A stretch of 64,000 nucleotides of DNA from Clostridiales bacterium (GCA_017428545.1 JAFRQR010000009.1:28237-92236); one strand, 5' to 3'. Positions 8,816 through 17,755 are shown, counted from the first letter of the stretch. Numbers and translations are program-made. The notes: a model not told the origin generated them from the sequence alone.

Positions 8816-9655
8816 ATGGAACAGTCATCTTTCGATCGCGTAACGAACAGTAAATTTTATGCTCTCGGTGAAAAACTGGGAGATATCATGATCTTAAGTC
8901 TTTGCTGGCTGATCTGCTGCATCCCGGTCATTACGATCGGACCTTCTTGTGCAGCTCTTTATTATGCGGTCCACAAACGATTCGAAGATAAGTCTGAAAC
9001 TCCGGCAAAAGACTTCTTCCGCTCTTTCCGTACGAATCTTGTTCAGGGTATCATTCTGACTGTTATTTATCTTTTGTATCTCGGCATTACCGGATTTAAC
9101 CTCTATGTCGCCATCTTCGGCTTTAACGGAACGTTTCTTCCGTCCTGGTATACACCGGTCGCCATAGTTCTTCTTTTACCTTTTCTTTTCAGCGCTTTGT
9201 ATGTCTTCCCTTATCTGTCGAGATTTAAAAACACGGTTAAGACGACACTCTTTCACGGTTTTACTTTCTCCACGATGTATCCGGGACATACCATGATAAT
9301 GTGGCTTTACGTCATCTTGTCCGCCGTTCTGATGATCTTTTTCTTCCCTTCGCTTCTGTTCGCACCATTTACCTGCTGCTATCTTTGCCGCAGATACTGC
9401 GAGCGCGATTTTAACTATGCACTTCTCCTGCGCGACAAACGTGAGCATCCGGAAAAGTATCAGGATGAGACCGCGGAGACGGAAGAGGACGAGGAAGATA
9501 TCGACGAAGATCTTTATGAAGAGTATGAGATCGACGAAGAGGATGATGACCTCGAAGAAGATCCCGACGATGATGCTGATGAGGATGAAGACCTCGAAGA
9601 AGACGTGAAAGATGATGAAGTTTGTCAGGTTGACGATGATTCTCCTTCGGAATAA
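8816..9655 (+). CDS. DUF624 (YesL-like) membrane protein with long acidic tail
   Basis: A 279-residue membrane protein of the DUF624/YesL family, often found beside rhamnogalacturonan and uronide transport genes; its function is not established. The N-terminal hallmark FYALGEKLGDIMILSLCWL and CIPVITIGPSCAALYYA are present, with about five predicted helices up to residue 200. Unusually, residues 220-279 are a tail of almost only Asp and Glu, ending QVDDDSPSE; YesL proteins normally stop soon after the last helix. It is followed 21 bases later by a small membrane protein gene. A role in uptake or assembly of the Lpl importer is only an inference. Confidence 0.85.
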   Translation: MEQSSFDRVTNSKFYALGEKLGDIMILSLCWLICCIPVITIGPSCAALYYAVHKRFEDKSETPAKDFFRSFRTNLVQGIILTVIYLLYLGITGFNLYVAIFGFNGTFLPSWYTPVAIVLLLPFLFSALYVFPYLSRFKNTVKTTLFHGFTFSTMYPGHTMIMWLYVILSAVLMIFFFPSLLFAPFTCCYLCRRYCERDFNYALLLRDKREHPEKYQDETAETEEDEEDIDEDLYEEYEIDEEDDDLEEDPDDDADEDEDLEEDVKDDEVCQVDDDSPSE

Positions 9656-9676
9656 ATTAACTTAGGAATGTTATGT

Positions 9677-10123
9677 ATGGGGTACAAAATGCTATTTAGA
9701 CTCGTGGCCGAAACCACTGCCGCTGCTGAAGAAAGCGTACAACTGGACACCACAACTTCTGCTGTATGTCTTGCGGTCCTCGTGATCGCTTTGATCGCTG
9801 CAGTAGTTTTTGTATTTATGGGCTTTAAGGGCGTTAACCGTGAACTGAAAAGAGATGATGCGACTCATGCCGTTCCCAAAAACGTATTGATCCGCTCTAC
9901 TCTTTTCCTCGTCGCAGCTGTATTGTGCATTGTGATCGTTTACTGCGTGTTGAACTACAAATCCGTCTACGAAGGTAAAAACTCGCTTACCGAGCTTTTT
10001 CTCGCATGCCTTCTGTCCTGTGCAAAAACTTGGGGCTGGCTTGCGGCAATTCCGTGGATCATGACTCTTTTCCGCAGGCAGACTCTCGGAGGCAGTCGGA
10101 GAAACGATACCGACAAAATGTGA
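9677..10123 (+). CDS. Small two-to-three-helix membrane protein, unknown
   Basis: About 148 residues, not recognised. A short N-terminus is followed by a helix (SAVCLAVLVIALIAAVVFVF), a charged loop (VNRELKRDDATH), a second helix (LFLVAAVLCIVIVYCVLNY) and a weaker third (AKTWGWLAAIPWIMTLF), ending in a basic tail. The start is uncertain: AGGA lies nine bases before the ATG chosen here, with other ATGs at 9668 and 9689. It is co-transcribed with the DUF624 gene and precedes uxuA, so a part in the same membrane process is possible. No motif points to an enzyme. Confidence 0.6.
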   Translation: MGYKMLFRLVAETTAAAEESVQLDTTTSAVCLAVLVIALIAAVVFVFMGFKGVNRELKRDDATHAVPKNVLIRSTLFLVAAVLCIVIVYCVLNYKSVYEGKNSLTELFLACLLSCAKTWGWLAAIPWIMTLFRRQTLGGSRRNDTDKM

Positions 10124-10152
10124 TCGGACCATCAGAAAAGGCATTTTTATCC

Positions 10153-10184
10153 TTGACATTATTCTAGTTCGCTAGTATGCTAGT
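10153..10184 (+). promoter_or_regulatory. uxuAB promoter with triple CTAGT operator
   Basis: TTGACA (10153-10158), a 17-bp spacer and TATGCT (10176-10181) make a strong promoter 43 bases before uxuA. CTAGT occurs at 10164-10168, 10172-10176 and 10180-10184, spaced exactly 8 bp, running through the spacer and -10. The last copy reads TATGCTAGTTG, the same as at the Lpl importer promoter. Repressor binding here would block RNA polymerase. Confidence 0.75.
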
Positions 10185-10224
10185 TGCAGAACGTGAGTAA
10201 TCGTGAAGAAAAGAGGCTCTCATT

Positions 10225-11298
10225 ATGAAGATGGTCTTTCGTTGGTGGCCGCACGGCGACGATACGGTGACACTGGCTCAAATCCGCCAAATTCCGGGTG
10301 TTTCCGGTGTAGCTACAATGTTCTCTGATATTCCGGCGGGTGAAGTATGGCCGCTGGAAACGGTCATGGCGCTTCGTGATCAGGTTCAGGAGGCCGGCCT
10401 CGAGATGGAAGTCATCGAAAGCGTAAATATCCACGAAGATATCAAAAAGGGCCTTTCTTCCCGTGACGAGTATATCCAGAACTATATCACCACCATGAAG
10501 AATCTTCATGAAGCCGGTGTCAAATGCATCTGCTACAACTTCATGCCTGTCATGGACTGGTTTAGAAGCAGACTCGAATCGCCTCTTTCTGACGGTTCTT
10601 TTGCCATGGCGTATGAGCATGCTTACGCAAGTTCCCTGACTCTTGACCGTATCATCTCTGCTATGATGAACGGATCTCACGATATGACCCTTCCCGGATG
10701 GGAACCTGAAAGATTCCCGGCAATGGCAAAGGATATCGAATTCTATCAGAATGTTTCCGCGGAGGAATATTTTAAGAACATTACTTATTTCCTCGACGCG
10801 GTCATGCCTTATGCCGAGGAATATGACATCGATTTCGGTGTGCATCCGGATGACCCGCCGTGGCCGCTTTTCGGTCTTCCGAAGGTCGTATGTTCCGCCG
10901 AATCGATCCGTAAATATCTGGCGCTGAACAATAGTAAGAGAAACGGACTGACGCTTTGCACGGGAAGCCTGGGTGCCAACCCGGAAAACGACGTCCCGGC
11001 TATGGCCGAAGAATTCGCCGCCATGGGACGTGTGCCTTTCGTGCATCTTCGTAATGTAAAACACACTTCCGAAAAGGATTTCCATGAAAGTGCGCACCTT
11101 TCTTCCGAGGGTGATCTGGATATGTATGCGATCGTCGCCGCACTTCAGAAGAACGGATTTGACGGATATATCCGTCCGGATCACGGACGCCGGATCTGGG
11201 GAGAAGGATCCAGACCGGGATATGGTCTTTATGACCGCGCACTCGGATCCCAGTACATCCTGGGACTTTGGGAAGCCGTAAAAAGAGGAGAAAAGTAA
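10225..11298 (+). CDS. uxuA: Mannonate dehydratase
   Basis: Dehydrates D-mannonate to KDG in a metal-dependent (Fe/Mn) reaction. The 357 residues match UxuA length. The N-terminus MKMVFRWWPHGDDTVTLAQIRQ and the blocks GVHPDDPPWPLFGLP (about 210-224), VHLRNVK and RPDHGRRIWGE are strongly conserved in UxuA. GAGG lies upstream of the ATG. It is followed 39 bases later by uxuB, which feeds it. Product goes to KdgK and Eda at the left of the window. Confidence 0.96.
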   Translation: MKMVFRWWPHGDDTVTLAQIRQIPGVSGVATMFSDIPAGEVWPLETVMALRDQVQEAGLEMEVIESVNIHEDIKKGLSSRDEYIQNYITTMKNLHEAGVKCICYNFMPVMDWFRSRLESPLSDGSFAMAYEHAYASSLTLDRIISAMMNGSHDMTLPGWEPERFPAMAKDIEFYQNVSAEEYFKNITYFLDAVMPYAEEYDIDFGVHPDDPPWPLFGLPKVVCSAESIRKYLALNNSKRNGLTLCTGSLGANPENDVPAMAEEFAAMGRVPFVHLRNVKHTSEKDFHESAHLSSEGDLDMYAIVAALQKNGFDGYIRPDHGRRIWGEGSRPGYGLYDRALGSQYILGLWEAVKRGEK

Positions 11299-11337
11299 AC
11301 TCTCTTTTTGAATTTCATATTACAGGAGGCGCTTATC

Positions 11338-12960
11338 ATGCTCTCTATTTCCATGAACAGGAACAGTCTCAAAAGAACATCGGACTGGGCCGGGATCAAC
11401 GTGACTCTTCCTAAGTTCGATCTTGAAAAGGTCTCTGAAAAAACCATTTCCGAACCTACCTGGCTGCACTTCGGTGCCGGAAACATTTTCCGCGGCTTCA
11501 TCGCACGTCTTTCCCAGGATCTTCTCAACCAGGGACTTTCGGATACGGGTATCATCGCGGCAGATACTTTTGACTATGAGATCATCGACCGCATCTACCG
11601 TCCGTTCGATGACCTGACACTGATGGTCGATCTTCGTCCCGACGGAAGTACCGGATATGAGATCATCGGAAGTATCGCTGAGTCCAGAAAAGCCGATCCT
11701 TCCGATTCGAAAGAGATGTCCCGTCTTTATGAGATCGCAGCTGCTCCTTCTCTTCAGATGATCAGTTTCACGATCACCGAAAAGGGATACGCGCTATATG
11801 ACATGGGTGGGAAACTTCTCCCAATTGTTCAAAAAGATATGGACGAAGGACCGGCCTTTGCAAGGCACGCGATGAGTATCGTATGTGCGCTTTTATGGGA
11901 GCGCTTTTCAAACGGTGCCTATCCGTTAGCTCTGGCATCGATGGATAACTGCAGCCAGAATGGCAAGAAACTTAAGGACAGTATTCTTGAGATCGCCACG
12001 GCATGGCAGGCCAAAGGTTTCGTAACTTCTGAATTCCTAAGCTACCTCAACGACAGTTCCCGCGTTTCGTTCCCGTGGAGCATGATCGACAAGATCACCC
12101 CGCGTCCGGACGCTTCCGTGGAAAAGATGATCAATGACATGGGAATTTCAGATATGAGTCCTTTTACCACGGCAAAAGGAACCTTCATCGCGCCATTTGT
12201 AAATGCGGAAGTTCCGCAGTATCTGGTCATGGAAGATGCTTTCCCGAACGGCCGTCCGATGCTGGAAAAAGCAGGCGTTTACATGACCGACAGAAATACC
12301 GTAAATAAGGCGGAAAGAATGAAGGTCACAACTTGTCTCAACCCGCTTCACACGGCACTTGCCGTATATGGATGTCTCCTCGGATACACACGCATTTCCG
12401 ATGAGATGAAAGATCCCGAGCTCGTTGCCCTGATCAGAAAGATCGGCTATAACGAAGGACTTCCGGTAGTCACGGATCCGAAGATCTTAAATCCGGAAAA
12501 GTTCCTCGCAGAAGTCATCGAAGAGCGCCTGCCGAATCCGTTTATCCCGGATGCACCGCAGCGTATCGCGACAGATACGAGTCTGAAAGTTCCGATCCGT
12601 TTCGGCGAAACGATCAAATCGTACATTTCCGATCCGTCTCTTTCGGTGGATTCTCTTACTTACATTCCATTGGCGCTGGCCGGATGGCTCCGCTATCTTC
12701 TGGGGATCAGCGATAAGGGAGAGGAAATGAGTCTTAGTTCCGATCCGCTTCTTTCCTCGCTTCAGGAGCAGCTGAAGGACGTCCGTTTCGGTGAACCTTC
12801 GAGCGTAAAGGGCCGTTTGGACGGTCTTTTGAGCAATGATTCCGTCTTTGGCGCGGATCTTGTGGCCTGCGGACTTTCCCCGAAGATCGAAGAGTATCTT
12901 TCTGAGATGATCGAGGGTCCGGGAGCCGTAAGACGCACGTTGAAAAAGTATCTCGATTAA
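11338..12960 (+). CDS. uxuB: D-mannonate oxidoreductase (fructuronate reductase)
   Basis: A 540-residue member of the long-chain mannitol dehydrogenase family that reduces D-fructuronate to D-mannonate with NADH. The family signature LHFGAGNIFRGF (about residues 42-53) opens the Rossmann domain. The C-terminal domain holds SFPWSMIDKITPRP and KAERMKVTTCLNPLHT, with the catalytic-lysine region in the latter part. The ATG after AGGAGGCGCTTATC was chosen; a TTG start ten codons upstream has no ribosome site. Position directly after uxuA favours fructuronate over tagaturonate or mannitol. Confidence 0.92.
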   Translation: MLSISMNRNSLKRTSDWAGINVTLPKFDLEKVSEKTISEPTWLHFGAGNIFRGFIARLSQDLLNQGLSDTGIIAADTFDYEIIDRIYRPFDDLTLMVDLRPDGSTGYEIIGSIAESRKADPSDSKEMSRLYEIAAAPSLQMISFTITEKGYALYDMGGKLLPIVQKDMDEGPAFARHAMSIVCALLWERFSNGAYPLALASMDNCSQNGKKLKDSILEIATAWQAKGFVTSEFLSYLNDSSRVSFPWSMIDKITPRPDASVEKMINDMGISDMSPFTTAKGTFIAPFVNAEVPQYLVMEDAFPNGRPMLEKAGVYMTDRNTVNKAERMKVTTCLNPLHTALAVYGCLLGYTRISDEMKDPELVALIRKIGYNEGLPVVTDPKILNPEKFLAEVIEERLPNPFIPDAPQRIATDTSLKVPIRFGETIKSYISDPSLSVDSLTYIPLALAGWLRYLLGISDKGEEMSLSSDPLLSSLQEQLKDVRFGEPSSVKGRLDGLLSNDSVFGADLVACGLSPKIEEYLSEMIEGPGAVRRTLKKYLD

Positions 12961-12972
12961 ATTATTCAAAAC

Positions 12973-13011
12973 TTGTATACTAGTCAAAAATATTGTATAT
13001 TTACTAGTGTA
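12973..13011 (+). promoter_or_regulatory. Autoregulated gntR promoter with two CTAGT operators
   Basis: TTGTAT (12973-12978), a 17-bp spacer and TATATT (12996-13001) form the promoter 36 bases before the regulator ATG. TTGTATACTAGTCAA (12973-12987) covers the -35 and TACTAGTGTA (13002-13011) follows the -10. This is the best-formed version of the shared motif and suggests that the regulator represses itself. Confidence 0.7.
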
Positions 13012-13036
13012 TTAATTTTCCAAGGAGCTCTTCCAT

Positions 13037-13720
13037 ATGAATGTTCCACCTAAGAATGTCAATGAGACCAACCGAGAATACGCGTTCCGCGTGATCAGCG
13101 CAAATATCATCAGCCTGGATATCGAACCGGGCAGCATGATCGGTGAGCAGGAGATCGCGACGATGCTCGGACTCTCCCGTACCCCCGTTCACGAGGCATT
13201 CCTTGAACTTTCCAAGTCCAAGATCGTGGACATCCTTCCGCAGAAGGGCTGCAGAGTTTCCATGATCGACTCTGATCTGATCCGTGAAGCCAGATTCCTC
13301 CGTATTACCGTCGAGACGGCTCTTGTCGAAGACGCCTGCGAGCTCGCCAAGGAAGAAGACCTTCGCGAACTGGAAGATAATCTGGAGCTTCAGGAATTCT
13401 ATCTTTCCAAAGATGCCGACAAACTGCTGGCACTGGATAATGAATTCCATAAACTGATCTACAGCATCTGCAATAAGATGCAGTGCTATTACATGGTCAG
13501 CCTGATGAGCATGCACTTCGACCGTGTAAGAAGTCTGAGTCTGCACTCCGTAAAAGATCTTAAGATCGTTTCGGATCACAGAGCGATCTTAAATGCCATC
13601 AAGAAAAAGGATCCGGCCGCTGCAAGAGCTGCTTTCCAGAAGCATATGGCCCGCTTCGAACTCGACTGGAGCATCATCTGCAACGAGTACAAGCAGTATA
13701 TTTCCGACGGAAGCACATGA
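13037..13720 (+). CDS. GntR family (FadR subfamily) regulator, UxuR-like
   Basis: A 227-residue repressor. The N-terminal winged helix-turn-helix spans about residues 11-75 with GEQEIATMLGLSRTPVHEAF as recognition region, and GCRVS ends the wing. The rest is an all-helical FCD ligand domain with the metal-site pattern D..H (LALDNEFHKLIY, about 136-147) and later histidines (MHFDRVR, SDHRAIL, HMARFE). UxuR, ExuR and GntR of this subfamily sense uronates. AGGAG lies before the ATG. Its own promoter holds the motif found at the uxu, eda, importer and esterase promoters. Its stop overlaps the next gene by four bases. Confidence 0.9.
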   Translation: MNVPPKNVNETNREYAFRVISANIISLDIEPGSMIGEQEIATMLGLSRTPVHEAFLELSKSKIVDILPQKGCRVSMIDSDLIREARFLRITVETALVEDACELAKEEDLRELEDNLELQEFYLSKDADKLLALDNEFHKLIYSICNKMQCYYMVSLMSMHFDRVRSLSLHSVKDLKIVSDHRAILNAIKKKDPAAARAAFQKHMARFELDWSIICNEYKQYISDGST

Positions 13721-14823
13721 TCTGTTCCGAGAAAAAGACCGATATATGGCAATACCTGACGACCGCCCGAAAACCGGTCGTTCTTTATGGAACGGGAAAC
13801 GGCGCCGATAAGATCCTTGATCAGCTGATCTTAAGAAACATCCCCGTTTCCGGAGTCTTTGCGAGCAGTACCTTCGTCCGTGACCGTTCCTTCCGGGGTT
13901 TTAAAGTCGAGACCTATGAAGCGCTCAGAGCGCGCTTTCCGGACATGATCGTCCTTGTGTGCTTCGGCACTTCCCTTCCTGACGTTCTTTCGAATATCGA
14001 CCGTATCCGCAGCGAATGCGAAGTTTACGCTCCGGATGTTCCCGTCTATGGAAAAGAACTGTTCGACAGCGCTTTTTGCGAAGCGCATGCGGAGGAACTC
14101 GAAGAGGTGCGAAGTATCCTTTGTGATGACCTTTCAAGAGAAACTTTCGACCGCGTGATCAACTATAAATTGACGGGCGACTATATGTTGTTAAGGCCCT
14201 GTGAATCGGCATTAGAAGACATTACATCCATGCTTTCCCTTCCCGATCCCGCACATTATATCGACCTCGGAGCATATAACGGAGACACGGTCTCTTTCTA
14301 CTCGAAACTCTTCCCTCAGATCCGGAAGATCCTGGCGGTCGAACCGGACAAAAGAAACTTCCGGAAGCTGAATGAAACGGTACAGGCGCTTTTCGGGAAG
14401 GATCAGGAGGAAGAGTCCTGCGGAGAAAGTGATAAAGTATCAGTTTCCTGCATCCGGTCCTTGATCTCAGATCACGACGGGACCGCTTTTGTGCCGAGAA
14501 ACAGAGGACGCGGAGTGCACGAAACAGCAGAAGCAGACAAGGGCGAAGAGCTTACAGCCACGTCGCTTGTAACACTGTTACGCGACCTTCGGGCCGATCT
14601 CATCAAGATGGATGTCGAGGGAAACGAACTGCTTGCATTAAAGGGCGGAGAAAATATCATTCTTCGGGACAAGCCTTCCCTGATCGTTTCGTGTTATCAC
14701 AGAAGCGAGGACCTCTTCACGCTCCCTCTTCTTCTCAAAAAACTGGTCCCTGAGTATAATGTATATATGCGGCATCATCCGCATCTCCTCTGTTGGGATA
14801 CCGAATTTATCTTTTCGGTATAA
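13717..14823 (+). CDS. FkbM family methyltransferase
   Basis: A 368-residue protein. Residues 1-130 form a small Rossmann-like domain (VVLYGTGNGADKIL) as seen in sugar-related proteins fused to FkbM. The SAM-binding FkbM domain follows from about 180: YIDLGAYNGDTVSFY is motif I, LAVEPDKRNFRKL motif II, and DLIKMDVEGNELLALKGG the FkbM hallmark. FkbM enzymes O-methylate sugars or macrolides. Its ATG overlaps the gntR stop (ATGA), so translation is coupled. A methyltransferase tied to the uronate repressor suggests a methylated uronate such as 4-O-methylglucuronate, but this is speculation. Confidence 0.85.
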   Translation: MICSEKKTDIWQYLTTARKPVVLYGTGNGADKILDQLILRNIPVSGVFASSTFVRDRSFRGFKVETYEALRARFPDMIVLVCFGTSLPDVLSNIDRIRSECEVYAPDVPVYGKELFDSAFCEAHAEELEEVRSILCDDLSRETFDRVINYKLTGDYMLLRPCESALEDITSMLSLPDPAHYIDLGAYNGDTVSFYSKLFPQIRKILAVEPDKRNFRKLNETVQALFGKDQEEESCGESDKVSVSCIRSLISDHDGTAFVPRNRGRGVHETAEADKGEELTATSLVTLLRDLRADLIKMDVEGNELLALKGGENIILRDKPSLIVSCYHRSEDLFTLPLLLKKLVPEYNVYMRHHPHLLCWDTEFIFSV

Positions 14824-14870
14824 GAGAAGGGAATGGTTGCCCCTTAAGGGCATTTGTTGGGGAGGATAAT

Positions 14871-16112
14871 ATGGCAAAAAATTGCCCCGGCTGCGGTGGT
14901 ACGATGGAGTACGATCCGGGTTTTGACGCACTGGTCTGCGGATCGTGCGGCAACATCATCGACCCGAAAACTCTGCCGGATGCCGACAGTTTTTATAACG
15001 GCGAAGAAGAAACCGAAGCTCCTACGGATATTGCCGAGACACTTTCTGAATTTGAAGAACTGACCGGCGAAATGTATGACCGCCAGGTGTATAAGTGCAG
15101 CCAGTGCGCAGGTGAAGTCCTCGTCTCCGGCACCGAGATCTCGACAAGATGCATCTACTGTGGATCAACATCGGTCGTATTTTCCAGGATCTCGAAGGAG
15201 AACCGTCCGGATCTGATCGTGCCTTTTTCGGTCTCGAAGGAAGAAGCCATCGAGAACGTGAAGAAAAACATCCTTTCCGGTGCTTTTATGCCAAGTGGAT
15301 TCAAGAAGATCGACCCGGAACTCGTCCGCGGTATCTATATCCCGTACTTCACATACGATGGCGCGATTTCAGACACGCAGCAACACCACTTTATTGTTTC
15401 GGAAAAGACTTATGTATTTGACGGAAGTGCCGAGTTTAGAAATCTTCTGGTCGAATGCTGTAACGCCCTCGATGACCGCTCCACGGCTCTGCTTGAACCC
15501 TATAACGTAACGGCGGCAGTCGAGTTTGATACATCTTATCTCATGGGTTTTTATTCGAATTCCCAGGATGTTACTCCGAAACAGGCACTGGGTACAGCTC
15601 AGTTGAAAGCAAAAACGATCTTTAATTCCCGGATGCAACAACTCACAAAAAACAGCAGCACGAAGACCGTGTCCTCGAATCCGAAACTGGAGCTGCATCG
15701 CACGGGGTATGTTCTTCTGCCTGTCTGGTTCGTCACGATCAACGCAAAAGGAACCCCCTATACTTTTCTCGTAAACGGTCAGTCCGGACGCTGTGCCGGT
15801 ACCGCTCCCTGGAGCAAGACAAAGGTCTTTGGAACGATCGCTGCAGCAACAGCCGTCCTTTGGACGATCCTCTTTACTTTACTCGCAACAGTCGAATTCC
15901 CGCATATCAATAGGATCACGGATTTTAATGTAGCGGATAAGCTGATCTATAGCGGAAAGTTGCAGGTCAGTTCTGGAATTCTCGCGACCGTGGCCACTAT
16001 CATACTGGTCATCGCGATCAGGAAGTTCCTTCGTCTGTTGGCAAAACTGAAGCGCACCGGCTCTGTTACGACCCGCATTTTCGCCGGAAGAAGACAAGGA
16101 GGCGTCAAATGA
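14871..16112 (+). CDS. Zinc-ribbon membrane protein, unknown function
   Basis: 413 residues. Two zinc ribbons open the protein: CPGCGGTMEYD with LVCGSCGNII (residues about 5-30) and CSQCAGEV with CIYCGST (about 77-102). A soluble mixed domain follows (DLIVPFSVSKEEAIENVKK), then two C-terminal helices near 325-345 and 365-385. Such proteins are common in Clostridia beside small membrane proteins; no function is known to me. The ATG follows GGGGAGG; an in-frame start 26 codons upstream lacks a ribosome site and would overlap the FkbM gene. The stop overlaps the next start by four bases. Confidence 0.7.
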   Translation: MAKNCPGCGGTMEYDPGFDALVCGSCGNIIDPKTLPDADSFYNGEEETEAPTDIAETLSEFEELTGEMYDRQVYKCSQCAGEVLVSGTEISTRCIYCGSTSVVFSRISKENRPDLIVPFSVSKEEAIENVKKNILSGAFMPSGFKKIDPELVRGIYIPYFTYDGAISDTQQHHFIVSEKTYVFDGSAEFRNLLVECCNALDDRSTALLEPYNVTAAVEFDTSYLMGFYSNSQDVTPKQALGTAQLKAKTIFNSRMQQLTKNSSTKTVSSNPKLELHRTGYVLLPVWFVTINAKGTPYTFLVNGQSGRCAGTAPWSKTKVFGTIAAATAVLWTILFTLLATVEFPHINRITDFNVADKLIYSGKLQVSSGILATVATIILVIAIRKFLRLLAKLKRTGSVTTRIFAGRRQGGVK

Positions 16113-16444
16113 ACCAGCTCCTATTTACACTAATGCGTTTCGATACGGGTGATGATATACGTGAGAGATGGCATAGAGATCTACTCAAAGATTCTCTTTT
16201 TGATGTGAAGGCATTTGCCGTCATCATCACGATCATACTCTGCGTTCTTGCACTGGCAGTAGTTATGCTGGTCGTAGCAAAGATCCTTGAAATGAAAAAC
16301 GACTATGGCGATGAGGATGAGATGCATATGAGAAAATCCAGAGCTTCCTCCACTTCCATCAACGCCAGAGTTTACTCGGACCTGGCCTCGGGATCTGTCA
16401 ACTGCATGCAGCACTTTAAGTATAAAGATGTCAGCAGGCACTGA
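16109..16444 (+). CDS. Small single-helix membrane protein
   Basis: 111 residues with one strong helix (residues about 34-60: FAVIITIILCVLALAVVMLVVAK... region) and a polar C-terminal tail. The start follows AGGAGG and overlaps the stop of the zinc-ribbon gene (ATGA), so the two are made together and probably interact. It resembles the small TPM- or holin-sized partners of zinc-ribbon proteins only in outline. Not recognised. Confidence 0.65.
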   Translation: MNQLLFTLMRFDTGDDIRERWHRDLLKDSLFDVKAFAVIITIILCVLALAVVMLVVAKILEMKNDYGDEDEMHMRKSRASSTSINARVYSDLASGSVNCMQHFKYKDVSRH

Positions 16445-16455
16445 CCATTCCATGA

Positions 16456-17745
16456 TCAGATGATCTGAACCGCGCCCTTCGGTCTTATCCGGAGAATGTG
16501 GCACGCTCCTTTTCCAAAAGCACCTTCAAGTGCCTCGGTATATTCCCGCACTTTGTCTTTCGGGACGAATGCCTGGATCGTTCCGGCAAACCCGCCGCCA
16601 TGCACACGGCAGGCGCCCTCTTTTCCCAGTACTTTTCTGCTCAGAAGGAGCGCCAGCGGAATGTCCTGCGTTTTTGGACTTGCCGGGCTGTAAAGGTTCT
16701 GAAGGAGCGTCTCGGAAGACGTTCCTGATTCATTGACCAGATCCAGGAACGTCTTTATATCTTCTTTATCCAGAGCTTCCGCTTCTTTTCCGACGCGTGC
16801 GTCATCGGCAAAAAAGTGAGCACTTCGAAGGATCGCGCGGTCGGTGATCTCAGGGTCTCTTTTCAGTCTGCTGATACGGGCGGAAAACTCCTTTTCATCG
16901 ACATCCCGGAGATTGTCTTTGCCAAAGAAACGGGCCACGCTTCTCATCTCTTTCGGGATCGCCGAATACTCTTCCGAGAGGTCGGCATGGCTTCCTTTGG
17001 TATCTGTAATGACAAGGGAAAAACCGAGCTTATTTAAGTCACATTGATGATCATCTATCTTTGGTGAAGAAGGGTATTTGAAATCGATCTGTACAAGTCC
17101 TCCGACCGCCGACACCATCTGATCCATAAGGCCGCATGCCTTCCCGAAATAGATATTTTCCGCGATCTGTCCGAACTTCGCGATTTCTTCGTTTCCGGCC
17201 TTTCCGCCGTTAAACAAACAGTCAATTACTTTTCCTACCAGGACTTCAAAGGCCGCAGAAGAAGAAAGCCCGCTTCCGGAAAGCACGGAGGATGTCACAT
17301 AAACATCGAAGCCGCCGACTTCGACTCCAATCCCTGAAAAACACGCCGCTACCCCGCGGATCAGGGCAGCAGTCGTCCCCTTCTCCTCTTCTTTCGGAGA
17401 AAGGTCACCGAGGTCCACTTCAACAAACGGATAGCCTTCCGATTGAAGGCGGATCATTTTTTTGCCATTAGGAGATACGACCGCAATCGCGTCAAGGTCG
17501 ACTGCCGCGGCAAGCACTCTACCGTGCTGGTGATCCGTGTGATTGCCGCAGATCTCTGTTCTGCCGGGCGCAGAGAAGATCGAGATACCTTTTTCGGCTG
17601 ATTCCGGGAACGCAGATTTAAAGCCCACGACGGCCTTTTCGTAGCGTGTTCTCTGAAATGCCACTGCGGACTCACCGTAAAGGTCTGCCAATATGGTATC
17701 TGAACCGGATGTATTTATCTTCATCAATATTTCATCGATTTTCAT
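16456..17745 (-). CDS. galK: Galactokinase
   Basis: A 429-residue GHMP kinase that makes galactose-1-phosphate for the Leloir pathway. Galactokinase signature PGRTEICGNHTDHQHG is at about 60-75, the ATP loop GSGLSSSAA at about 157-165, and motif 3 RVHGGGFAGTIQAF at about 379-392. AAGGA precedes the ATG. It lies ten bases after a phosphoesterase gene and shares its transcript. No galT or galE is nearby. Glu in GRTEI replaces the Val or Asn seen in some galactokinases but is the usual form in the Clostridia. Confidence 0.96.
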   Translation of the reverse strand: MKIDEILMKINTSGSDTILADLYGESAVAFQRTRYEKAVVGFKSAFPESAEKGISIFSAPGRTEICGNHTDHQHGRVLAAAVDLDAIAVVSPNGKKMIRLQSEGYPFVEVDLGDLSPKEEEKGTTAALIRGVAACFSGIGVEVGGFDVYVTSSVLSGSGLSSSAAFEVLVGKVIDCLFNGGKAGNEEIAKFGQIAENIYFGKACGLMDQMVSAVGGLVQIDFKYPSSPKIDDHQCDLNKLGFSLVITDTKGSHADLSEEYSAIPKEMRSVARFFGKDNLRDVDEKEFSARISRLKRDPEITDRAILRSAHFFADDARVGKEAEALDKEDIKTFLDLVNESGTSSETLLQNLYSPASPKTQDIPLALLLSRKVLGKEGACRVHGGGFAGTIQAFVPKDKVREYTEALEGAFGKGACHILRIRPKGAVQII

Positions 17746-17755
17746 AGGCTTATCC

